Assembly (NCBI GenBank): GCA_009360345.1
Contig: SPDP01000002.1
Span: forward strand, 1 to 64,000
Direction: 5' to 3'
Length of the DNA stretch: 64,000 nt
Source: Alcaligenaceae bacterium SAGV5
GTDB taxonomy: Bacteria > Pseudomonadota > Gammaproteobacteria > Burkholderiales > Burkholderiaceae_B
The notes under the pieces are model-generated. The model searched no databases. It was not told where the DNA came from and was given only the letters and a program-made list of their open reading frames with translations. Shown here piece after piece: positions 57,759-64,000 of this stretch. A program made the translations under genes and the position numbers. How positions within the stretch are numbered: the first letter of the stretch is position 1; each line of letters starts with the position of its first letter.

Positions 57759-59648
57759 TCACGCCGGCGGTGCGGGTGCCGCCGGCAGCCTTGCCGCCGC
57801 CTTCGCGCCCAGGTCTTCGAGCGCCGGGCCCAAGGCCGGGTAGCGCTTGGCCATGGGCGGCATCTGCTCGCGGAGCAGCCCGCACGCCGACGGTAACCGG
57901 TCCGCGTCCATCCGCCCGAACGCATCGCCCAGCCGTTCCAGCAACTGCCACGTATCGACTTGCGGCAGATCGAGGATTTCCCAAGGCTTGAATCGAGGCG
58001 ACTCCAGCCAATCCTCGATCACGGCATGCGCCTTCGACGGGTCGATGGCGTCCAGCGCCATCACCCGTTGCGCGAATGCGCCGGCATGTTCCACCGATGA
58101 CGGCGCGCTCAACCTTCTTGCCGCGCCGACGATGGCGGACAGCGTCGAAGGCCGGAGTTCCCAGCCCCTGCGCTCGCTCAGGCGGCCCAGGGACTTCAAC
58201 TCGAACTCGACCGTGTTCCGGGCCTGCAAGGATGCCGTCGCCCCGCGCGCGGCCCGGCGCATCGGCGCGTTCAACAGCGGCGCCCGCGTGAGAACATTGG
58301 GTTCGCTCTCCCAGCGGTATCCGTCGGACCGCTTTTTGCGAAAAACCTCCTTCAAGGCATCCACCGAGGCATCGAAGTACGCCAGGATGGTCTGGTCGGA
58401 CCGCAGCTTCGCGGCCACCAGCGGAATGCTCGCCGCGGTTTGGGATACGTGGCTGCCGGAGGACGTATCGACGGTTCTCATCTCGCCGTTGCCCGGAAGG
58501 TCATAGGCGTCCGTGTCCAGCACCGGGATTCTCAGGTCCGCATCGCCTATCCAGCCATCCACGCGAATACGCGCCTCGTCGCCGTGGTACAGGTCGTAGG
58601 CATGCACCTTCCCCCAGCGTACCGCGATCACGTCGTCATCCTTGAGCTGCCCGCCGAACGCGCTGGCGACGGTCTGGGACATCTCGGCACAATAGAACGC
58701 GCCGCCCACCCAACTGCATGCCGCATAGGCGACAGCGAGCGCCTGGTCGACGGCCGCCGGTTCGCTCACGCCGCGCCGGCGGAACGTTTCCAGGAAATCC
58801 GGGGGCCAGCATTCGCCCATTGCCTTGCGCACGGGTTCCGGCGCGTGCTCTTTGCAGATCCTGGCTCCGTAGGCAGACGAGTCCGGCAACAGGGCCCGGA
58901 CCATCTTGCGCGCCAGGTCGCGCTGCGCCAAGCCCCGGACCTGCGCCTCGTAGTCGGTCCGCTCGATGTCTTGTCCGACGTTGGCCGCGCCGAACCGGGT
59001 CTTTTCGTCGCCAAGCACGTTCTCCAGGACATGGGTCGCCCGTTGCAGGGCCGCCAAGGTTTCCTCGTCGCGGATGGGATGGCCTGTCAACGCCCGGAGA
59101 TACTCATACGCGGCCAGGGAAAAATTCCTGGGGACGAGGCGCTCCCCCGGGGACGCACTCTTGCCGATGGCTCGGGCCAGGCTCTCCCGTTCGCGTCTTT
59201 CATCCTGCCGTCGATCGGCCGAGGGGGACGGCGCCTGGCCTTGCGCCGCCGCGATCTCGAACTCGACACGAAAACCTTCACCGGACGTCTCGCCCGCCAT
59301 CCATTCCAATTCATGCAACCGATTGGTCCGCAGCGTCAGGCCAGGATGGGCCGCACGGCCGCGCGGCGCACAGGTGAACGTCCAGCCTTCCTTGTCCACC
59401 TTGGGCGTGACGTCATAGGCCTGGTCATCGCTCAGCCGGCCCAGCCATTCGAGTATCAAGGCGTCCGGCGGCCCCGCCTCGGTACCGGAAAGCTTGCGCG
59501 GAGGGATCCTGACCGTGACCGGGCCGTGCTGGCGCGGAACCAGGGAAAGGCGAAACGCCTGGCGCAAGTCCCGCGGCAGCCCCGCCTCTCCCGTGGAAGC
59601 GGGACAAGCAGGCATGGGGTCGGGCAGGGACGTCCTGGATATGAACAC
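57759..59648 (-). CDS. 629-residue candidate effector with Cys-His-Asp pattern
   Basis: No family is recognised with certainty. No signal peptide is visible. Residues 305-370 read like a transglutaminase/papain-type core: C320 in SWVGGAFYCAEMSQTVASAF, H349 in RWGKVHAYDLYHG, D364 in IRVDGWIGDAD, in the order and spacing of that fold. The rest is mixed helical, with an N-terminal region rich in Pro and Arg. A strong hrp-box-like promoter lies 77 bp upstream. Start is GTG 59648 (after GCGAGGA) or ATG 59615. The hrp box and lack of housekeeping context make it a candidate type III effector with protease or transferase activity, by inference. Confidence 0.78.
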   Translation of the reverse strand: MFISRTSLPDPMPACPASTGEAGLPRDLRQAFRLSLVPRQHGPVTVRIPPRKLSGTEAGPPDALILEWLGRLSDDQAYDVTPKVDKEGWTFTCAPRGRAAHPGLTLRTNRLHELEWMAGETSGEGFRVEFEIAAAQGQAPSPSADRRQDERRERESLARAIGKSASPGERLVPRNFSLAAYEYLRALTGHPIRDEETLAALQRATHVLENVLGDEKTRFGAANVGQDIERTDYEAQVRGLAQRDLARKMVRALLPDSSAYGARICKEHAPEPVRKAMGECWPPDFLETFRRRGVSEPAAVDQALAVAYAACSWVGGAFYCAEMSQTVASAFGGQLKDDDVIAVRWGKVHAYDLYHGDEARIRVDGWIGDADLRIPVLDTDAYDLPGNGEMRTVDTSSGSHVSQTAASIPLVAAKLRSDQTILAYFDASVDALKEVFRKKRSDGYRWESEPNVLTRAPLLNAPMRRAARGATASLQARNTVEFELKSLGRLSERRGWELRPSTLSAIVGAARRLSAPSSVEHAGAFAQRVMALDAIDPSKAHAVIEDWLESPRFKPWEILDLPQVDTWQLLERLGDAFGRMDADRLPSACGLLREQMPPMAKRYPALGPALEDLGAKAAARLPAAPAPPA

Positions 59649-59724
59649 GGGTCGAAAATCCTCGCGTCTCGTTCAATAAGAATGGGGGCGGCTCGATACC
59701 GGGACCCGGAAAAGGTCCACGGAT

Positions 59725-59754
59725 ATGAGTCGCCCCCGAACGATGCAAGGTTCC
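59725..59754 (-). promoter_or_regulatory. hrp-box-like promoter for the 629-residue gene
   Basis: On the minus strand GGAACC at 59754-59749, 18 bp spacer, ACTCAT at 59730-59725 (GGAACC-N16-CGACTCA). It matches the consensus in all twelve core positions. It lies between phoU and the 629-residue gene. Confidence 0.74.
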
Positions 59755-59800
59755 AACGCCCGCAAACGCCAAGGCCGGCGTCCTCGGGCAACCGTCGCGA

Positions 59801-60502
59801 TCACCCCGCCGCGGCTTCCCGCTCGACGTTGTCGACGCCCGTGTGGCGCACGTCGCGCCCCTTCACCATGTAGACCACGAGTTCGCACATGTTCTTGGCA
59901 TGGTCGCCGATGCGCTCCAGCGCCTTGGCGATGAACAGCAGTTCGATGGAACGCGAGATCTTGCGCGGATCCTCGATCATGTAAGTGATCAACTGGCGGA
60001 TCACGCCCTGCCACTCCGAGTCCACGGACTTGTCCTGCCGGACCACCTGCGCCGCGGCCTGCGCATCCAGGCGGGCGAAGGCGTCCAGGGCCTTGCGGAG
60101 CATCGTGACCACGGTATTGGCCATGTGCCAGAGCTCGACCGCGGGCATGTTGATGCGTCCGGCCTCATGGATGAGCTTGGCCATGCGGGCGATCTTCTCG
60201 GCCTCGTCGCCGGCGCGCTCCATGTCGGTGATCATCTTGATGACCGTGATCATCATGCGCAGGTCGCCGGCGGCGGGCTGGCGGCGGGCCAGGATGTGGC
60301 TGCATGCCTCGTCCAGTTCCACCTCGAAGCGGTTGACCTCGGTATCGCGCACGATCACGCGCTCCAGGGCCGCGAGATCGCCGTTGGCCAAGCCATCGAT
60401 GGCACCGGTGATCTGGGATTCGACCAGGCCTCCCATCTGCAGGAAGCGCGACCGGACCTCTTCGAGTTCGGCGTCGTATTGTTTGTGGGTATGTTCAGTC
60501 AT
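59801..60502 (-). CDS. phoU: Phosphate signalling complex protein PhoU
   Basis: The product has 233 residues, with two tandem PhoU helical bundles: HKQYDAELEEVRSRFLQMGG, VEVNRFEVELDEACSHILAR-like, AGDLRMMITVIKMITDMERA, GDEAEKIARMA, then RKISRSIELLFIAKALERIG with DHAKNMCELVVYMVKG. It negatively controls PhoR/PhoB signalling with the Pst transporter; no pst genes are in the window. ATG 60502 is chosen; 23 upstream residues are not family-like. Confidence 0.96.
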   Translation of the reverse strand: MTEHTHKQYDAELEEVRSRFLQMGGLVESQITGAIDGLANGDLAALERVIVRDTEVNRFEVELDEACSHILARRQPAAGDLRMMITVIKMITDMERAGDEAEKIARMAKLIHEAGRINMPAVELWHMANTVVTMLRKALDAFARLDAQAAAQVVRQDKSVDSEWQGVIRQLITYMIEDPRKISRSIELLFIAKALERIGDHAKNMCELVVYMVKGRDVRHTGVDNVEREAAAG

Positions 60503-60630
60503 GCCGGCTCCCAGCGGAAGAACAATGGGCCTGGCCGTTTGTGCCCCGGCCGCATGGGCAATGCATCGCACAGTTTATGAACATCATGTGACAGGAATAT
60601 GTCTTCGACGTTCGCCGCGCGGACAAGTAG

Positions 60631-61317
60631 CTAGGCGTGGCGCGGCTTGTCGAGCCGGCGCACGCCGGACTGGGTGGCCAGCAGGGCCACGTCCGCGCCG
60701 CGCAGTGCGAACAGGCCGCAGGTCACCACGCCGGGCAGGTCGTTGACCACCTTTTCCAGGCCCTGGGCCTCGGCGATCTGCATGCCATGCACGTCCAGGA
60801 TGACATTGCCGTTGTCGGTGACGAAACCCTCGCGCAGCCTGGGCTGCCCGCCCAGGAGCCGTAGCGCGCGGGCCACCGCCTCGCGGGCCATGGGAATCAC
60901 CTCGACCGGCAGCGGAAAGGCCCCCAGCCGCTCGACCAGCTTGGATTCGTCGGCAATGCAGATGAAGCGCTCGGCCACCGAGGCGACGATTTTCTCGCGG
61001 GTCAACGCGCCGCCGCCTCCCTTGATCATGTGCAGGTGGTCGTCGATCTCATCCGCGCCGTCGACGTAGATGGGCATGAAAGCCACGTCGTTCAGGTCGA
61101 ATACCGGTAGCCCGTGGCCGGCCAGGCGCGCCGCGCTGCGCTCGGAACTGGCGACCGTGCCATGGATGCGCCCCTTGTAGGCGGCCAGCCCGTCGATGAA
61201 CAGGTCGGCCGTCGACCCCGTGCCGACGCCGATGACCACGCCGGGCGCCGCCACCTCGGCGACGAAGGCAAGCGCCGCATCGGCGGCCTGCTGTTTCAGT
61301 TCCTGTTGAGAAAGCAT
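60631..61317 (-). CDS. rpiA: Ribose-5-phosphate isomerase A
   Basis: The product has 228 residues. Active-site motifs are [37 protein letters not shown] and [13 protein letters not shown], and the terminal part includes [20 protein letters not shown]. It interconverts ribose-5-phosphate and ribulose-5-phosphate. ATG 61317 ([20 protein letters not shown]) is preferred over the longer open frame. It is divergent from gltS. Confidence 0.97.
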   Translation of the reverse strand: MLSQQELKQQAADAALAFVAEVAAPGVVIGVGTGSTADLFIDGLAAYKGRIHGTVASSERSAARLAGHGLPVFDLNDVAFMPIYVDGADEIDDHLHMIKGGGGALTREKIVASVAERFICIADESKLVERLGAFPLPVEVIPMAREAVARALRLLGGQPRLREGFVTDNGNVILDVHGMQIAEAQGLEKVVNDLPGVVTCGLFALRGADVALLATQSGVRRLDKPRHA

Positions 61318-61435
61318 AATAGGTGGTGCAAAGACAGTGCTGAAGGTTGCCAGCAGACACTTTAGCACTTGGACGCGCGAACGCCACCGGCGTTCCGGCC
61401 ACCGCGCGGATATCGCGCGCAATCAAGGGGCACGC

Positions 61436-62650
61436 ATGCTGATAGAAATAGACGCCACCACCTCTCTCCTGGTCGCCATCGTGGTGCTGCTGATCGGGCG
61501 CTGGCTGATTGGCCGGATCCCGCCGCTGCAGCGGTACAACATCCCCGAGCCGGTGGTGGGCGGGATGCTGGCGGCCATCGCCATCACGGTGGCCAAGGTC
61601 ACCGCCGGCACCGAACTCTCCTTCGACATGGCACTGCAAACGCCCTTCATGCTGGCCTTCTTCGCCACCGTCGGCCTGAGCGCCGACGTCAGGACGCTGG
61701 TCCGCGGCGGACGGGGGGTGATCCTGTTCCTGATCGCCATCGCCATCATGCTCCTGCTGCAGAACGCCATCGGCCTGGCGGGCGCCCTCAGCATGGACCT
61801 GCATCCGCTCAACGGACTGCTGGCCGGATCGATCACGATGCTGGGCGGCCACGGTACCGGCGCGGCCTATGCCTCCCAGTTCTCCGACGTCGACAACCTG
61901 CAGGGCGCCATGGAGCTGGCCATGGCCTGCGCGACGTTCGGCCTGGTACTGGGCGGCATCATCGGCGGCCCGGTCGCGCAGCGGCTGATCACGCGCCACG
62001 GACTGACGCCGGGCGCCGGCGCCGCGGCGTCGGCAGGCGAAGCCTCCGCCGCCACGGCGCCGGAAACCTCCCGCCCGCTGACGACGCTGCTCTTTCTCGA
62101 AACCCTCCTGCTGATCACGGCCTGCGTCGTGGCCGGCGACACGCTGGGGGAACTCATGAAAGGCAAGCTGCTGACCCTCCCGCCCTTCGTCTGGACCCTC
62201 TTCACCGGCGTCGTCCTGCGCAACGTGCTGGGCCTGGCGCGCATCCGCGAAGTCGACGACGGCGCCGTGCAATTGTTCGGCGGCGTCGCGCTGTCGCTGT
62301 TCCTGACCATGGCGCTGATCTCGCTGCGGCTGTGGGAACTGGTGTCGCTGGCGTTGCCCATCCTGGCCATCCTGGCGATACAGACGACCTTCGTCGCGGT
62401 CTACACCAGCCTGGTCACCTTCCGCATCATGGGCGGCAACTACGACGCGGCGGTGCTGGCCGCGGGCGCCTGCGGCATCGGCCTGGGCGCCACGCCCACC
62501 GCCATCGCCAATATGCAGGCGGTCACCAACAAATACGGCCCCTCCCCCCAAGCCTTCCTGATACTGCCCATCGTCGGCGCGTTCCTGATCGACATCACCA
62601 ACGCGCTGGTCATCCAGGGCTATCTCAGCCTGCCCCTTTTCGGCTTCTGA
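61436..62650 (+). CDS. gltS: Sodium/glutamate symporter
   Basis: The product has 404 residues, with about ten to twelve hydrophobic segments. Family motifs are YNIPEPVVGGMLAAIAI, GSITMLGGHGTGAAYASQFS and its repeat-half counterpart GACGIGLGATPTAIANMQAV. It imports glutamate with Na+ at the inner membrane. AAGGGGCACGC precedes ATG 61436. It is followed 13 bp later by a TAXI-type binding lipoprotein gene in the same direction. Confidence 0.95.
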   Translation: MLIEIDATTSLLVAIVVLLIGRWLIGRIPPLQRYNIPEPVVGGMLAAIAITVAKVTAGTELSFDMALQTPFMLAFFATVGLSADVRTLVRGGRGVILFLIAIAIMLLLQNAIGLAGALSMDLHPLNGLLAGSITMLGGHGTGAAYASQFSDVDNLQGAMELAMACATFGLVLGGIIGGPVAQRLITRHGLTPGAGAAASAGEASAATAPETSRPLTTLLFLETLLLITACVVAGDTLGELMKGKLLTLPPFVWTLFTGVVLRNVLGLARIREVDDGAVQLFGGVALSLFLTMALISLRLWELVSLALPILAILAIQTTFVAVYTSLVTFRIMGGNYDAAVLAAGACGIGLGATPTAIANMQAVTNKYGPSPQAFLILPIVGAFLIDITNALVIQGYLSLPLFGF

Positions 62651-62663
62651 CAGCGAGCGCAAC

Positions 62664-64000
62664 ATGATCCGACGACTGTTCCTCTTCGTCCTGGCCGCCG
62701 TGCTGCTGTCGGGCTGCAGCCGCGGGCCCGACCAGTCCCAGGTCCAGGCCGCCGTGGAGAACCGCCTGCAGGCGGTCTTCGCCAAGCCGGTGCTGGATGT
62801 GGAATCCCTCCGGCGCCTGGGCAGCGGCCCGCTGGCCGACGCGCCCGACGGCGCGGCCCGCCGCATCGTCTATTTCAACGGCCGCTTCCGCCTGGCCCGC
62901 GACTATGCCTTCAGCGACTGGCAGTCGCTCAACCCCGCCGCATTGGCCACGCTGCTGGGCGCGACCGAACGCGGCGTGGAGGGCATCGCGCGCGACGGCA
63001 ACCATACCGGCGACATCCTGCAGATACGCGGCTCCGTCACCTTCCGAGAAGGCCCCGGAGGATGGCAGGCGGTGGATTTCGTCCCGCCCCCGCAGGCCAC
63101 GGCCAGCCAGGCAGCCACCGGATCGCCCGCCCGGGCGACCATCGAGCGCATCCAGAATCTGTTCAACAACCTGCCCGCCAACAGCCAGCGCGCCCGCGCC
63201 ATCATCACCGAGGAGCTGGCGGCGGCCGACCGGCAGATCGCGCGCCGCCTGGACCGGCTGCGCAGTGCCTTCGTGGTGGCGGGCGGACCGGAGGCCGGCG
63301 AGTACGACCTGGTCGCCCGGACCATCGCCGCGCGCCTGACTGCTCAGGGCTTCAGCGCCAGCAGTTCATCCACCCAGGGCAGCATCGAAAATCTCCAGTT
63401 GCTGCAGCGGGGCGCCGCCAACATCGCGCTGGCGCAAGGCGACATCGCCAGGCAGGCCTACCTGGGCCAGGGCGCCTTCGGCGGCACCGCCCACAACCCC
63501 GGCCTGCGCGCGATCGCGAGTCTCTATCCGGAAGCCTTCCACATCGCGGTGCTGGCCGACGGCCCGGTCCAGTCCATCGCGGACCTGCGCGGACGGCGGC
63601 TCGACGCCGGCCTGGCCGCCTCCGGCACCCGCGCCTCGACGCTGAAGATCATGGCCGCGCACGGGCTGGCGACCGGCAGCGTGGAACTGGTATCCAGCGC
63701 CAGCTTCGACGAAGCGGTGCAGGCCCTGGTCGACAAACGGGTGGACGCGATCGCCAGCGTCATCCACGCCCCGGCACGGCAACTACAGCGCCTGGCCGCC
63801 GACCATCGCGTGCGCATCCTGCCCCTGTCGCCGCCGGCGATCACGCAGCTCACGCGGGAGGACCCCGCGTTCGTGCGCCTCGTGCTGGCTCCCGGCACCT
63901 ATCCGGGACAGGGCGCGCCCATCGCGACGGTAGGCGTCACCGCGCTGCTGGTCACGGGCAACGAAACGCCCGCGGACGAGGTCCGCGGCGTGCTCCAGGC
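62664..64000 (+). CDS. TAXI-family TRAP-type solute-binding lipoprotein (partial)
   Basis: The gene is open to the right edge, with at least 445 codons. The start MIRRLFLFVLAAVLLSGCSR is a lipoprotein signal with lipobox LSGC. Residues 20-150 form an unusual N-terminal domain (VESLRRLGSGPLADAPDGAA). The TAXI binding domain follows: FVVAGGPEAGEYDLVARTIA, QGSIENLQLLQRGAANIALA, FGGTAHNPGLRAIASLYPEA and IADLRGRRLDAGLAASGTRA. The family binds glutamate/glutamine or other carboxylates for TRAP transporters. Its position behind gltS suggests amino-acid uptake. Confidence 0.85.
   Translation, partial: MIRRLFLFVLAAVLLSGCSRGPDQSQVQAAVENRLQAVFAKPVLDVESLRRLGSGPLADAPDGAARRIVYFNGRFRLARDYAFSDWQSLNPAALATLLGATERGVEGIARDGNHTGDILQIRGSVTFREGPGGWQAVDFVPPPQATASQAATGSPARATIERIQNLFNNLPANSQRARAIITEELAAADRQIARRLDRLRSAFVVAGGPEAGEYDLVARTIAARLTAQGFSASSSSTQGSIENLQLLQRGAANIALAQGDIARQAYLGQGAFGGTAHNPGLRAIASLYPEAFHIAVLADGPVQSIADLRGRRLDAGLAASGTRASTLKIMAAHGLATGSVELVSSASFDEAVQALVDKRVDAIASVIHAPARQLQRLAADHRVRILPLSPPAITQLTREDPAFVRLVLAPGTYPGQGAPIATVGVTALLVTGNETPADEVRGVLQ

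Noticed and set aside
1-64000. tRNA, rRNA, insertion sequences or integrase genes as island borders
   Set aside because: None could be recognised on either strand; the island borders are inferred only from gene content and terminators.

Overview
The window is GC-rich DNA from a Gram-negative betaproteobacterium, most likely Alcaligenaceae (Bordetella or Achromobacter). The clues are four Bug/TctC-type periplasmic binding proteins, a Bordetella-style porin remnant, dense operons of catabolic enzymes with one-component regulators (LysR, IclR, MarR, GntR/FCD), and a GC-rich intergenic element found twice. There are no rRNA or tRNA genes, insertion sequences or CRISPR arrays. The genus call is inference.

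Layout. 0.3-3.6 kb: LysR regulator, amidohydrolase and a Bug protein. 3.9-8.0 kb: two YCII/DGPF proteins, a VOC protein, an ECF42-type sigma factor and a DHA2 drug exporter, with a candidate promoter for that sigma factor. 8.1-15.0 kb: a catabolic cluster (Rieske oxygenase, Bug, HpcH/HpaI aldolase, SnoaL-like, class II aldolase, glyoxalase, IclR, quinone oxidoreductase). 16.7-29.5 kb: mixed metabolism, including a phhB-phhA operon whose third gene looks like a dihydropteridine reductase, a sulfatase under a divergent MarR regulator, and a thiolase plus FadN-type beta-oxidation enzyme. 43.3-52.3 kb: a peptide ABC transporter operon (dppA-B-C-D-F order) running into an N-formylglutamate amidohydrolase, a class A beta-lactamase-like hydrolase and a CapA-like protein. 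52.5-64 kb: a 5'-truncated porin, Bug, an M29-like enzyme with divergent GntR, yggX, phoU, rpiA, gltS and a TAXI-type binding lipoprotein that runs off the end.

The main discovery is a dispersed set of probable type III secretion effectors at 15.0-16.6, 29.7-43.2 and 57.8-59.7 kb. Seven sites match GGAACC-N17/18-ACTCAT, which resembles the hrp box of HrpL-type sigma factors. Bordetella BtrS belongs to that sigma class. Every site points at a gene with no ordinary housekeeping identity: a six-fold 69-residue repeat protein, a 201-residue orphan, two large paralogous proteins with hydrophobic segments, two paralogous ATP-grasp-like proteins, and a 629-residue protein with a Cys-His-Asp papain/transglutaminase-like pattern. 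Two CesT-type secretion chaperones lie inside the set. One heads an operon that ends in an F-box-like/leucine-rich-repeat protein. The other follows an Asp/Glu racemase-like enzyme that carries an effector-like N-terminal extension. The core of the island is a duplicated module in which a membrane-type protein and an ATP-grasp-like protein are divergently transcribed. No secretion apparatus genes are in the window, so the machine and its sigma factor must be encoded elsewhere.
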